Notes under the pieces: generated by a model
Database searches by the model: none
What the model was told of the DNA's origin: nothing
Seen by the model: only the letters and a program-made list of their open reading frames with translations
From: Pseudomonadota bacterium
GTDB taxonomy: Bacteria > Pseudomonadota > Gammaproteobacteria > Steroidobacterales > Steroidobacteraceae
DNA: 12,995 bases
Direction of reading: 5' to 3'
Assembly (NCBI GenBank): GCA_021780395.1
Contig: JAJXYU010000233.1
Span: 1-12,995 of the forward strand
Program-made: the position numbers and the translations under genes
Part shown: positions 1-7,809 of the stretch, in pieces
Numbering within the stretch: the stretch's first letter is position 1
Layout of the letters: each line of letters starts with the position of its first letter

Positions 1-18
1 ACACAAATTACCTACCCG

Positions 19-33
19 AATTTTTAAAGAGCG
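19..33 (-). promoter_or_regulatory. boxA antitermination element of rrn leader
   Basis: The minus strand reads CGCTCTTTAAAAATT, very close to the E. coli rrn boxA core (TGCTCTTTAACA). boxA RNA is bound by NusB-NusE (S10) and, with SuhB and the other Nus factors, makes RNA polymerase resistant to Rho on rRNA operons. Its place downstream of two tandem promoters and a hairpin is canonical, and it is the strongest single argument that an rRNA operon starts just outside the left edge. Confidence 0.85.
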
Positions 34-44
34 ACCGGGACGAC

Positions 45-65
45 AAAGGTCTCGGGAAAGACTTT
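45..65 (-). promoter_or_regulatory. boxB-like leader hairpin
   Basis: The minus-strand transcript can fold AAAGTCT against AGACCTTT with one bulged C and a six-base loop, between P2 and boxA. In E. coli rrn leaders a boxB hairpin precedes boxA in the same way. Only the position and folding support this; boxB sequence is poorly conserved. Confidence 0.45.
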
Positions 66-67
66 CA

Positions 68-95
68 AGTATAGCGGACATTTCGGAGCCGTCAA
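68..95 (-). promoter_or_regulatory. rRNA operon promoter P2
   Basis: This is a second minus-strand promoter, with -35 TTGACG (90-95), a 16-base spacer and -10 TATACT (68-73), 74 bases downstream of P1 and in the same direction. A run of seven T residues on the minus strand just upstream of the -35 (A-tract at 100-106 on the plus strand) could act as a partial UP element. Tandem P1/P2 promoters are standard in gammaproteobacterial rrn operons. The discriminator here (TGAAAGTC) is less GC-rich than that of P1, which would suit a less strongly regulated P2. Confidence 0.85.
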
Positions 96-141
96 CGGCA
101 AAAAAACTTCCGTCGCCCGCCTTTCTCTCGAAAGGGCGCGC

Positions 142-169
142 AGTATAGCCCCCCTTTCGATGCTGTCAA
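142..169 (-). promoter_or_regulatory. rRNA operon promoter P1
   Basis: On the minus strand there is a perfect -35 TTGACA (164-169), a 16-base spacer and a -10 TATACT (142-147). The 16-base spacer and the very GC-rich discriminator after the -10 (GCGCGCCC) are typical of rRNA P1 promoters, which are down-regulated by ppGpp/DksA and sensitive to initiating NTP. Transcription would start near 135. The -35 lies about 75 bases beyond the tyrS stop codon. No strongly AT-rich UP element is seen upstream. Confidence 0.88.
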
Positions 170-195
170 CTGATTGCCATATGGGGCATGGACGG

Positions 196-240
196 GCCGG
201 CGCCGACGCCGGCGCGGCACGGCATCGCACGAGGCGATGC
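196..240 (-). terminator. Paired hairpins after tyrS (weak terminator candidate)
   Basis: Immediately after the tyrS stop the sequence holds two perfect 7-bp stems: 222-228 with 234-240 (5-base loop), and 196-202 with 207-213 (4-base loop). Neither is followed by a T run on the minus strand, so classical intrinsic termination is doubtful. They could slow polymerase, protect the tyrS mRNA 3' end or assist Rho. If they do not terminate, tyrS transcription continues into the rRNA promoter region. Confidence 0.35.
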
Positions 241-244
241 GATC

Positions 245-1450
245 TCAGTCGCGGCTTCGCAGGCGCACTTTGGCGATCGCACGTTTGCCGACGGCGACGA
301 CGTAGATCGCGCCCGCCCGCAGCTCGTACCGCGGATCGCCGATCCGTTGCTGATCGACGCGGACCGCGCCCTCGACGATCTTGCGCGTCGCCTCCGACGT
401 GCTCGCGACGAGGCCGAGGGCCTTCAACACGGTCGCGAGCCTCGCGCTCGCGCCGTCGACGTCGAGTTCGCTCTGCGGCAAATCGCTCGGGATTGCGCCG
501 CGCTGGAACCGCGCGGCGAAATCCGCCTGCGCGAGCGCCGCCGCGGCCTGCCCGTGGAAGCGGGCGACGATCTCGAGTGCGAGCTCGATCTTCGCGTCGC
601 GCGGATTACCGCCGCCCGCGACCGCCGCGCGCAGCGCGTCGATCTCGCGCAGCGGACGGAAGCTCAAGAGCTCGAAGTAGCGCCACATCAACGCGTCGGA
701 GACCGACATCAGCTTGCCGAACATCTCGATGGGTGGATCGTGGATCGCGATGGTGTTGCCGAGCGATTTCGACATCTTCTGGACACCGTCGAGCCCCTCG
801 AGCAGCGGCATCGTGATCACGATCTGCGGCTCCTGGCCGTAGGCCTCCTGCAGCTGCCGCCCGACCAGCAGATTGAACTTCTGATCGGTGCCGCCGAGCT
901 CGACGTCCGCGCTCAGCGCGACCGAGTCGTAGCCCTGCACCAGCGGGTACAGGAATTCGTGGATCGCGATCGGTTGCCCGGATTTGTAGCGCTTGTGGAA
1001 ATCGTCGCGTTCGAGCATGCGCGCGACCGTGTGCTTCGCGGCGAGTTCGATCAGGCCGGCGGCGTTCATCGCGCCCATCCAGCGCGAGTTGAACTCGATC
1101 CGGGTGCGTTGCGGATCGAGGATCTTGAAGATCTGCTCCTGGTAGGTGCGCGCGTTGACCGCGATCGCCTCGGGGGTGAGCCGGGGCCGGGTCGCGCTCT
1201 TGCCGGTCGGATCGCCGATCAGCCCGGTGAAATCCCCGATCAGGAAGATGACCTCGTGCCCGAACTGCTGGAATTGGCGGAGTTTGTTGATCAATACCGT
1301 GTGACCGAGATGCAGGTCCGGCGCGGTGGGATCGAACCCGGCCTTCACCCGCAGCGGAACGCCCCGCTCGATCTTCTTGCGCAGATCCTCACCATGGATC
1401 AGGTCGACGGCGCCACGCGCCAACTCGCTCAACTGTTCTTCGATGGTCAT
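245..1450 (-). CDS. tyrS: Tyrosine-tRNA ligase (type 2 TyrRS)
   Basis: TyrS activates tyrosine with ATP and charges tRNA-Tyr in the cytoplasm, acting as a class I synthetase homodimer. The 401-residue product has the HIGH-type motif HLGH (47-50), an adjacent segment ending GDPTGKS (79-85) that is typical of the type-2 bacterial subfamily, a GGTDQKFN tyrosine-pocket segment (186-193), a perfect KMSKS loop (225-229) and a C-terminal S4 RNA-binding domain (about 337-400). The frame is open further upstream, but the homology begins at MTIEEQL, so ATG 1450 is chosen; the upstream extension is low-complexity and lies in the divergent gap. A GAGG lies 15 bases before the ATG, too far to be a good Shine-Dalgarno. 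The gene points towards the rRNA operon promoter at the left edge and diverges from the M23 peptidase gene. No key residue is missing. Confidence 0.97.
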   Translation of the reverse strand: MTIEEQLSELARGAVDLIHGEDLRKKIERGVPLRVKAGFDPTAPDLHLGHTVLINKLRQFQQFGHEVIFLIGDFTGLIGDPTGKSATRPRLTPEAIAVNARTYQEQIFKILDPQRTRIEFNSRWMGAMNAAGLIELAAKHTVARMLERDDFHKRYKSGQPIAIHEFLYPLVQGYDSVALSADVELGGTDQKFNLLVGRQLQEAYGQEPQIVITMPLLEGLDGVQKMSKSLGNTIAIHDPPIEMFGKLMSVSDALMWRYFELLSFRPLREIDALRAAVAGGGNPRDAKIELALEIVARFHGQAAAALAQADFAARFQRGAIPSDLPQSELDVDGASARLATVLKALGLVASTSEATRKIVEGAVRVDQQRIGDPRYELRAGAIYVVAVGKRAIAKVRLRSRD

Positions 1451-1502
1451 CACGACGGGTCTCGTCCTCGCTGGATCCGATCGGCTCGCGACGGACCCGA
1501 CC

Positions 1503-1518
1503 GCGCCCGGACGGGCGC
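1503..1518 (-). other. GC-rich inverted repeat in the tyrS upstream region
   Basis: A perfect 7-base inverted repeat (1503-1509 and 1512-1518) lies about 53 bases upstream of the tyrS start. On the minus strand a weak promoter-like pair can be seen further upstream, a CTGGCA and then TTAAAG 18 bases later, the latter around 1529-1534. If that promoter is real, the repeat would be in the tyrS 5' leader. No T-box-like specifier or antiterminator was recognised. Confidence 0.3.
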
Positions 1519-1610
1519 CGCCGCACTTTAACCGGCCGGTGACGCCGCATGCCAGCGCCACCGATCGCTCGCGGCGTGGATCGTGCCGGCGTCGCCGATC
1601 GCGGACGGCA

Positions 1611-1639
1611 TTGACCGCGCCGGTGGTCGCCGTTAGCCT
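1611..1639 (+). promoter_or_regulatory. Candidate sigma70 promoter for the M23-anmK-ppk1 run
   Basis: The plus strand has TTGACC (1611-1616), a 17-base spacer and TAGCCT (1634-1639), matching the -35 at five of six positions but the -10 at only three of six. Transcription would start around 1646, about 13 bases before the ribosome binding site of the M23 gene. It is the best-placed candidate in the 223-base divergent gap with tyrS. Confidence 0.45.
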
Positions 1640-1658
1640 TACCGGCTCATTCAACCTC

Positions 1659-1665
1659 GAGGGAG
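1659..1665 (+). promoter_or_regulatory. Ribosome binding site deciding the M23 peptidase start
   Basis: GAGGGAG lies eight bases before GTG 1674 and is one of the clearest Shine-Dalgarno sequences in the window. It supports a non-ATG start there and argues against GTG 1665, which overlaps it, and against the much longer upstream frame. Confidence 0.7.
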
Positions 1666-1673
1666 TGGAACCC

Positions 1674-3059
1674 GTGCGTCGGGACGACTCGACAGTCCGC
1701 GTGTTGTCGCGGCAATTCCACCGTTTCACCGCCCGGATCGCGCCGTTCGCCGCGATTGCGAGCGCGATCCTGTTGCTCTGGCATGCCGCGCGCGATCCGG
1801 TTTCGACCGTGGCCGCGGCACCGGCGCCGCTGATCTATCCGGGCGCGAAGTCGCCGACGCCGCAGCCCGCCGGCATGCCGGCCGCAGTGCAGCAAGCAGG
1901 CCTCGGGTCGACGATCGACGTGGTGGTCGGTCGCAACGACACGCTGGACTCGATCTTCCGTCGTTTCGCCCTCGACAAGTCGGATCTCGCCGAGATCCGC
2001 GATCTCCCGGGCATCCGGCAGAGCCTCGATCTCCTGAAGCCGGGCGAATCGATCGAACTGCGGCACTCGGCCGGCGAAGTGAACGAGTTGACGCGCAAGC
2101 TCAGCCCGACCGAGACGCTGAAGGTCGTGCGCCGTGCCGATGGATACACCGCGCAGGTGGTCACCGACCCGATCCAGACGCGCATACGCACCGCGCGCGC
2201 GGTGATCACGTCCTCGCTGTTCCAAGCCGCCCAGGCGGCCCACGTGTCCGATGCGATCGCCTTGCGGCTCGCGCACATCTTCTCGTGGGACGTGGATTTC
2301 ATGCTCGATCTGCGCCGCGGCGACCGGTTCACGATCGTCTACCAGCAGTTGTTCGAGAACGGCAAATACCTGCGCGACGGCAAGATCCTCGCCGCGAAGT
2401 TCGTGAACGCGGACCGAACCTACGAGGCGGTGCGTTTCGTCGGTCCGGACGGCGTCGGGGGTTATTACACCCCTTCCGGTCAGCCGATGCACAAGGCGTT
2501 CCTGCGCGCGCCGCTCGCGTTCACCCGCGTGAGTTCGGCGTTCAATCTGCATCGGATGAACCCGATCCTGCACGTGATCCGGCCGCATCTCGGCACCGAT
2601 TACGCCGCCCCGCTCGGAACTCCGGTGCACGCGGCCGGTGACGGTCACGTGCAGTTCGTCGGTCGCGAGGACGGCTACGGCAACACCGTGATCCTCGCGC
2701 ACGCCGACCACATCACGACGCTCTACGCGCATCTCGAACGCTTCGCCCGCCGGCTGCACCGCGGCGAGGCGGTCCGACAAGGACAGGTGATCGGCTACGT
2801 CGGGATGAGTGGTCTCGCGACCGGTCCTCACCTGCACTACGAATATCGGATCGGCGACGTCCACGAGAACCCGCAGACGGTTCACCTGCCGGGCGCGCCG
2901 CCGCTGCGGGGCAGCGCGTTGGTCGCATTCCGGATGCAGACGACACCGTGGCTCGCGGATTTGCAGTCGCCGCTGATCGGTGGCGGCGCACGCACCGCAA
3001 CCGCTTCGAACATCGCACCCCGGACGGCCTTGCCGGCGGTTCGAATCGCACCGAACTGA
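1674..3059 (+). CDS. M23 family murein DD-endopeptidase, MepM/YebA-like
   Basis: This is a predicted envelope zinc metallopeptidase that would cleave peptidoglycan cross-links during wall growth. The 461-residue product has a short basic N-terminus, one hydrophobic segment (about 22-37) acting as signal anchor, a proline/alanine linker, an OapA/LysM-like domain (about 80-160), a middle Csd3/MepM-type domain (about 165-290) and a C-terminal M23 (LytM) domain (about 300-400). Zinc and catalytic residues are present: His305 and Asp309 in HLGTD, His353 in YAH, and His386/His388 in HLH, so it looks active rather than an EnvC/NlpD-type degenerate activator. GTG 1674 is chosen because GAGGGAG (1659-1665) ends eight bases before it; GTG 1665 is possible but overlaps that site. 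The frame is open to 1326, but that part lies over tyrS and is not protein-like. anmK follows after 19 bases. E. coli MepM is of similar length (about 440). Confidence 0.93.
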   Translation: MRRDDSTVRVLSRQFHRFTARIAPFAAIASAILLLWHAARDPVSTVAAAPAPLIYPGAKSPTPQPAGMPAAVQQAGLGSTIDVVVGRNDTLDSIFRRFALDKSDLAEIRDLPGIRQSLDLLKPGESIELRHSAGEVNELTRKLSPTETLKVVRRADGYTAQVVTDPIQTRIRTARAVITSSLFQAAQAAHVSDAIALRLAHIFSWDVDFMLDLRRGDRFTIVYQQLFENGKYLRDGKILAAKFVNADRTYEAVRFVGPDGVGGYYTPSGQPMHKAFLRAPLAFTRVSSAFNLHRMNPILHVIRPHLGTDYAAPLGTPVHAAGDGHVQFVGREDGYGNTVILAHADHITTLYAHLERFARRLHRGEAVRQGQVIGYVGMSGLATGPHLHYEYRIGDVHENPQTVHLPGAPPLRGSALVAFRMQTTPWLADLQSPLIGGGARTATASNIAPRTALPAVRIAPN

Positions 3060-3078
3060 CGGCCGCGACGGACCCGCG

Positions 3079-4209
3079 ATGGGTTGGTACGTCGGGCTGA
3101 TTTCCGGAACCAGCATGGATGCGATCGACGCGGTCGTCGTCGATTTCGCCGCATCGCCGCTGCGTGTCCTCGCGGCCGGCGCGAGCGAATATCCAAGCGA
3201 GCTCGCCCAGCGGCTCGCCGCCGTGCTCGACGACGGCGACGCGGTCGCTCTGGACGCGATCGGGCGGCTCGACGTCGACATTGGTCACGCGTTCGCGCAC
3301 GCGACGAACGCCTTGCTCGACCGGGCGGGAATCGCGCCCGGGAAGATCGAGGCGATCGGCAGCCACGGCCAGACGCTGCGACACCGCATCGCGCCCCCGT
3401 CCCCGTTCAGCTGGCAGATCGGCGATCCGAACGTGATCGCCGAACTGACCGGCATCACCGTCGTCGCCGACTTCCGCCGTCGCGACGTCGCCGCCGGCGG
3501 TCAGGGGGCGCCGCTGGTGCCGCTGTTCCACGACGGAGTGTTCCGCAGCGACACCGAGGACCGCGTGATCGTGAACGTGGGCGGCATCGCGAACCTGACC
3601 GTTCTGCGTCGCGATGCGCCGCTGCGGGGCTTCGATACGGGACCGGGAAACCGGTTGATGGATGCCTGGACGCGGCGACAACGGGGCGAGCCGTTCGACC
3701 GGGACGGCCGTTACGCGGCGAGCGGTCACTGTGACGCCCGTCTGCTCGCGCGGCTGCTCTCGGAACCCTACCTCGCGCTGCCGGCGCCGAAGAGCACGGG
3801 GCGGGAGCTGTTCAATCTCGCATGGCTCGATGCCCGCCTCGACGCCCATCGCGCGAGCGGTCACGACGTCGCTCCGGCCGACGTGCAGGCGACCCTGCGG
3901 GAGTACACCGCGGAGACGATCGCACGCGCCGTCGCGGGCACGGCGCCCGACGCGGCGCTGTACGTCTGCGGGGGCGGTGCGCACAACCCGGGGCTGCTCG
4001 ACTCGCTGCGCCGGCGCGCGGCGCCCTCGCCGGTCGAGACCACCGCGGCGCTCGGACTGGACCCCGATTTCGTCGAAGCCACGGCATTCGCGTTCTTTGC
4101 GCGCCGCACGCTCGCGGGACTGCCGTCGAGCGCCGCGAGCGTCACCGGCGCGCGCGGTGCGCGGGTGCTCGGGGGCATCTATCCGGGTGCACCGCGGGCG
4201 GGCGCATGA
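3079..4209 (+). CDS. anmK: Anhydro-N-acetylmuramic acid kinase
   Basis: AnmK uses ATP to open the 1,6-anhydro ring of anhMurNAc and phosphorylate it, giving MurNAc-6-phosphate for peptidoglycan recycling in the cytoplasm. The 376-residue product (E. coli AnmK is about 369) carries the hallmarks of the ASKHA-fold family: GLISGTSMDAIDA at 6-18, SHGQTLRH (95-102), the GDPNVIAELTG and DFRRRDVAAGGQGAPLVP segments (115-148), VNVGGIANLT (166-174), GFDTGPGNRLMD (184-195) with the conserved Asp186, and CGGGAHNP (297-304). The start at ATG 3079 is set by homology at MGWYVGLISGTSMD; the ribosome site is weak. It sits 19 bases after the M23 gene and its stop overlaps the ppk1 start, so the three genes probably form one transcript. 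Pairing with a murein hydrolase fits its recycling role. Confidence 0.96.
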   Translation: MGWYVGLISGTSMDAIDAVVVDFAASPLRVLAAGASEYPSELAQRLAAVLDDGDAVALDAIGRLDVDIGHAFAHATNALLDRAGIAPGKIEAIGSHGQTLRHRIAPPSPFSWQIGDPNVIAELTGITVVADFRRRDVAAGGQGAPLVPLFHDGVFRSDTEDRVIVNVGGIANLTVLRRDAPLRGFDTGPGNRLMDAWTRRQRGEPFDRDGRYAASGHCDARLLARLLSEPYLALPAPKSTGRELFNLAWLDARLDAHRASGHDVAPADVQATLREYTAETIARAVAGTAPDAALYVCGGGAHNPGLLDSLRRRAAPSPVETTAALGLDPDFVEATAFAFFARRTLAGLPSSAASVTGARGARVLGGIYPGAPRAGA

Positions 4210-6281
4210 ACGACGTCGACCTCGGCGCGCCGACGCTCTATTTCAACCGCGAGCTGTCGTTCCTCGAATTCAACCAGCGGGTGCTCGAGCAGGCCAAGGA
4301 CCCCGCGGTGCCGTTGCTCGAGCGGGTGAAATTCCTGTGCATCTCCTGCTCGAACCTCGATGAGTTCTTCGAGATCCGGGTCGCGGGCCTGAAAGAGCTC
4401 GCGGAAGCCGGCGCCACCCGCGGCGGACCGGACGGGATCGACGTCGTCGAGCAATTGCGGGCGATCGGCGCTCGATCCCGTCGCATGGTGGCGGAGCAGT
4501 ACGCGTTGCTCAACGAGACGCTGGCGCCGGCGCTCGCCCGCGAGGAAATCGAGTTCATCACGCGCGACCACTGGACGCACGAGCAGGGCCGGTGGCTCGA
4601 GGAGTATTTCGCCCGCGAGGTCGAGCCGGTGCTGAGTCCGCTCGCGCTCGACCCGGCGCGGCCGTTCCCGAAGATCCTGAACAAAAGCCTCAACTTCGCG
4701 GTGATCGTCGAGGGCAAGGACGACTTCGGTCGCGACAGCGGGCTCGCGGTCGTGCAGGCGCCGCGCTCACTGCCCCGGATCATCCGTCTGCCGGATTTCA
4801 TCGGCGGCGGCCGCTTCGTGTTCCTCGGGACCATCGTCGAGGCGTTCGTCTCGCAGCTGTTCGAGGGAATGCAGGTGCGCGGCTGCTACCAGTTTCGCGT
4901 GACCCGCAACAGCGACCTGTACGTCGAGCCCGAGGAGGCCGACGACCTGCTGGCCGCGGTCGAGGGGGAATTGGCCTCGCGTCGGTACGGCGACGCGGTC
5001 CGGCTCGAGGCCGCGCACGATTGCCCGCGCGGGATCCTCGAGGTGCTGCTCGATCAATTCGCGCTGACCGAGGCGGACCTGTATCGCGTACCCGGCCCGG
5101 TCAACCTCAATCGATTGATGGCGGTCTACGATCTCGTCGGGCGCCCGGATCTCAAGTACCCGGCGTTCACGCCGAGCGTGCCTGAGCGCCTTCGGGTCAC
5201 GGCCGACCCGTTCGTCGCGTTGCGCGACGGCGACGTGCTGCTGCACCACCCGTTCGAGTCGTTCGCGCCGATCGTGGATTTCATCCGACACGCGGCCGCC
5301 GATCCGGGCGTGCTCGCGATCAAGCAGACCCTGTACCGCGCCGGGAGCGACTCGAGCATCGTGCAGGCGCTGTGCGACGCGGCGCTCGCGGGCAAGGACG
5401 TGACCGTGATCATCGAGCTGCAGGCGCGGTTCGACGAAGAGGCGAATATCGACATCGCGACCAAGCTGCAGGAAGCGGGCGCGCACGTGATGTATGGCGT
5501 GGTCGGCTACAAGACGCACGCCAAGCTCGTGCTGGTCGTGCGGCGCGAAGAGCGGGGCCTGCGGCGTTACTGTCACCTCGGCACCGGCAACTACCATGCC
5601 CGCACGGCGCGCGCGTACACGGATTACGGGCTGCTGACCGCCGACGAGGCGATCGGCGAGGACATCCACCAGATCTTCCTGCAGTTGACCGGCCTGACCC
5701 GCAAGCCGAACTTGCGCAAGCTCCTGCACGCGCCGTTCACCCTGCAAAGCGTGCTGCTCGAGAAGATCGAGCGCGAGATCGCCAACGCGCGCGCCGGTCG
5801 CCGCGCCCGGGTGATCGCCAAACTCAACGCGCTGACGGAGCCGAAGATGATCCGGGCGCTGTATCGGGCCTCGCAGGCAGACGTCGAGGTCGACTTGATC
5901 GTCCGCGGCGTGTGCTGCCTGCGGCCGGGCGTCACCGGAGTGTCCGACCGCATCTCGGTCCGCTCGATCGTCGGGCGCTTCCTGGAGCACTCCCGCGTGT
6001 ATTACTTCGAGAACGGCGGCGAGCCCGAGGTGTTCTGCGGCAGCGCGGACTGGATGGACCGCAATCTCTACCGGCGCATCGAGGTCGCCTTTCCGGTCGA
6101 GGATCCCGCGTTCCGGCGCCGCGTGATCGAGGAGCTCGAACTGTACCTGCACGACGACACCGAGGGCTGGACCCTCGGCGCGGACGGATCGTACGTACGC
6201 CCGTCGGGCGGCGTCGGCGGCTGCGCGCAGACGCGGCTGCTGCAGCGCTACGCCGGACGAACCGGCGGCGGCGACGCCTGA
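4206..6281 (+). CDS. ppk1: Polyphosphate kinase 1
   Basis: Ppk1 reversibly polymerises the ATP gamma-phosphate into inorganic polyphosphate, usually as a membrane-associated oligomer. The 691-residue product has the usual four-domain PPK1 layout: N-terminal helical domain (about 9-115), head domain (about 120-320) and two phospholipase-D-like catalytic domains (about 330-510 and 515-685). Catalytic features include the autophosphorylated His438 in GYKTHAKL (434-441), HLGTGNYH (457-464), the second histidine in EHSRVYYFENGG (His595, 594-605) and CGSADWMDRN (611-620). The ATG overlaps the anmK TGA as ATGA, implying translational coupling; the frame is open upstream inside anmK but not protein-like there. 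ppk1 ends 10 bases before the stop of convergent ppx. Full length for the family (E. coli 688), with no defects seen. Confidence 0.97.
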   Translation: MNDVDLGAPTLYFNRELSFLEFNQRVLEQAKDPAVPLLERVKFLCISCSNLDEFFEIRVAGLKELAEAGATRGGPDGIDVVEQLRAIGARSRRMVAEQYALLNETLAPALAREEIEFITRDHWTHEQGRWLEEYFAREVEPVLSPLALDPARPFPKILNKSLNFAVIVEGKDDFGRDSGLAVVQAPRSLPRIIRLPDFIGGGRFVFLGTIVEAFVSQLFEGMQVRGCYQFRVTRNSDLYVEPEEADDLLAAVEGELASRRYGDAVRLEAAHDCPRGILEVLLDQFALTEADLYRVPGPVNLNRLMAVYDLVGRPDLKYPAFTPSVPERLRVTADPFVALRDGDVLLHHPFESFAPIVDFIRHAAADPGVLAIKQTLYRAGSDSSIVQALCDAALAGKDVTVIIELQARFDEEANIDIATKLQEAGAHVMYGVVGYKTHAKLVLVVRREERGLRRYCHLGTGNYHARTARAYTDYGLLTADEAIGEDIHQIFLQLTGLTRKPNLRKLLHAPFTLQSVLLEKIEREIANARAGRRARVIAKLNALTEPKMIRALYRASQADVEVDLIVRGVCCLRPGVTGVSDRISVRSIVGRFLEHSRVYYFENGGEPEVFCGSADWMDRNLYRRIEVAFPVEDPAFRRRVIEELELYLHDDTEGWTLGADGSYVRPSGGVGGCAQTRLLQRYAGRTGGGDA

Positions 6282-6291
6282 GACGGGGCGA

Positions 6292-7791
6292 TCAACCGAG
6301 GGTGAGCCGGAACCCCGCGGCCTTGAGGTATTGCCGCTCCTCGACCAGGTCCTCGATCGTCAACGGATGCTCTTTCATCCAACGCGCCGGCAGCTCCAAC
6401 GCGAGCTGACGGCCTTTGACGCGCAGGCGCACGTCGGGCAGCGGCGCCGCGCTGCGCCCACGGTGCAGCAGCACCGCGAGACGCAGCAGAACGATCAGGT
6501 ACTCGCCGAGCCGGTCCCATGGCGGCACCAGATCCTCGAGCGACTCCAGCGAGAATTGCCGGCGATGGCCGCCGACCAGGGCCGCGAGCAGTAACTGCTC
6601 CTCGCGCGGGAACCCCGGCATGTCCGCATGTTCCAGCAGGTAGGCGCTGTGGCGCTGGTACTTCGAATGGGCGATGTCGAGACCGGTCTCGTGCAGGCGG
6701 GCGGCCCAACGCAGCGCGAGCTCGGCGAACGGGTCTTCGAGACCCCATTCCGACTCGACCTGCGCGAGCAGCGCGACCGCGGTCGCTTCGACCCGATCGG
6801 CCTGCCGCGCGTCCACGTGGTAGCGCGCCTCCATCGCGCGCACGCTGCGCACGCGCGCATCCTCGTCGGTGAAGCGGCCCATCAGGTCGTACAGCAATCC
6901 CTCGCGCATCGCCCCTTCGGCGATCCGCAGGCGCTCGATCGCCAGGCTCTCGACCAGTTCGAGCAGGATCGCGAAGCCGCTCGGGAACACCGGTGCGCGC
7001 TCCGCGTCGACGCCGAGGGACTCGAGACGGGCGACGTTGCCGGCAGCGAGCATCCGCTCCTCGATCTTGTGGAGGCTGGCCGCGGTGATCCACGAATCCT
7101 CGGGACCCAACCGTCGCAAGACCTCGCCGATCACGCGGACCGTGCCCGAGCTTCCGAACGCCTCGAGCCAACCCTGCTTGCGATAGCGCTCCAGGATCGG
7201 CTCCAGCTCCAGGCGCACGGTGGTGCGGGCGCGTTCGAGCCGCTTCGGCGTGACCCGGCCATCGTCGAAGATGCGCGCGAGTCCGACGCAGCCGACCGAC
7301 AGGCTCTCGAGCAGGATCGGGTCGAAGCCCTGGCCGATCACCAATTCCGTCGAGCCGCCGCCGATGTCGATGACCAGGCGCCGGTCGGGAGTCAACGGGC
7401 TGGTGTGCGCGACGCCGGAATAGATCAGGCGCGCCTCCTCCAGCCCGGAAATGATCTCGATCGGGTGACCGAGGGCGGCGCGCGCGCGCTCGAGGAACCA
7501 GCGTTTACGCCGCGCCCGACGCAGCGCATTGGTACCGACGACGCGAACGCTGTCCGCGTGCATCGCGCGCAGGCGTTCGCCGAACCGCCCAAGGCATCGC
7601 AGCGCGCGGTCCACGGCCGACTCGTCGAGCCGGCCCCCGTCGTCGAGACCGGCCGCGAGCCGCACGGTCTCGCGTAGTCGGTCGAGGATCGACAACTGGC
7701 CGTGCGAATGCCGCGCGACCACCATGTGGAAGCTGTTCGACCCAAGGTCGACGGCCGCGAGCACGTCCGGAACGGCACGCCCGCTGGTCAT
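6292..7791 (-). CDS. ppx: Exopolyphosphatase, Ppx/GppA family
   Basis: Ppx removes terminal phosphates processively from polyphosphate; the same family includes GppA, which converts pppGpp to ppGpp, and sequence alone separates them poorly. The 499-residue product has the ASKHA phosphate-1 motif DLGSNSFHM (15-23), the catalytic glutamate region GLEEAR (116-121), DIGGGSTEL (142-150), SSGTVRVIGE (214-223), and a C-terminal HD-like domain (about 310-499) including AARLHETG (363-370) and HSKYQRHSAYLL (375-386). The length is closer to E. coli Ppx (513) and, with a neighbouring ppk1, Ppx is the better name. ATG 7791 is 18 bases after the erpA stop, so erpA-ppx may be cotranscribed. There is no clear ribosome binding site. 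Facing ppk1 tail to tail is different from the ppk-ppx operon of E. coli. Confidence 0.93.
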   Translation of the reverse strand: MTSGRAVPDVLAAVDLGSNSFHMVVARHSHGQLSILDRLRETVRLAAGLDDGGRLDESAVDRALRCLGRFGERLRAMHADSVRVVGTNALRRARRKRWFLERARAALGHPIEIISGLEEARLIYSGVAHTSPLTPDRRLVIDIGGGSTELVIGQGFDPILLESLSVGCVGLARIFDDGRVTPKRLERARTTVRLELEPILERYRKQGWLEAFGSSGTVRVIGEVLRRLGPEDSWITAASLHKIEERMLAAGNVARLESLGVDAERAPVFPSGFAILLELVESLAIERLRIAEGAMREGLLYDLMGRFTDEDARVRSVRAMEARYHVDARQADRVEATAVALLAQVESEWGLEDPFAELALRWAARLHETGLDIAHSKYQRHSAYLLEHADMPGFPREEQLLLAALVGGHRRQFSLESLEDLVPPWDRLGEYLIVLLRLAVLLHRGRSAAPLPDVRLRVKGRQLALELPARWMKEHPLTIEDLVEERQYLKAAGFRLTLG

Positions 7792-7809
7792 CGCGAAGGC
7801 GGCTCGAGC

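Larger units (their letters stand above)
1..135 (-). promoter_or_regulatory. Leader of a ribosomal RNA operon (5' part)
   Basis: This is the expected transcribed leader of an rRNA operon that reads leftward off the window; the 16S gene itself is not in view. Reading the minus strand from about 135 down to 1, the leader contains a second promoter, a hairpin, a boxA element, and then an end resembling the TGTGTGGGC stretch that follows boxA in E. coli rrn leaders, cut by the window edge after TTTGTGT. There is no credible protein-coding frame. The position just downstream of tyrS and on the same strand matches the tyrS-rrn arrangement I remember from pseudomonads. The rRNA assignment is inferred from these signals together. 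Confidence 0.8.

Noticed and set aside
24..230. A 68-residue open frame on the minus strand at the left edge
   Set aside because: It lies across both rRNA promoters and the post-tyrS hairpins, and its sequence resembles no protein; the promoter and boxA explanation is far stronger.
188..1531. A 447-residue plus-strand open frame antisense to tyrS
   Set aside because: It mirrors tyrS in a GC-rich genome where the opposite frame rarely meets stops; it is Arg/Asp/Leu-rich low-complexity sequence without domains.
1647..3281. A 544-residue minus-strand open frame antisense to the M23 gene
   Set aside because: Codon-bias shadow: extreme Arg/Val/His content, no recognisable motif, and complete overlap with a gene that has intact catalytic residues.
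4767..6152. A 461-residue minus-strand open frame antisense to ppk1
   Set aside because: Same kind of shadow; ppk1 explains the sequence fully with conserved motifs.
6628..7677. A 349-residue plus-strand open frame antisense to ppx
   Set aside because: No domain or sensible start region, composition typical of antisense frames, and ppx motifs are intact on the other strand.
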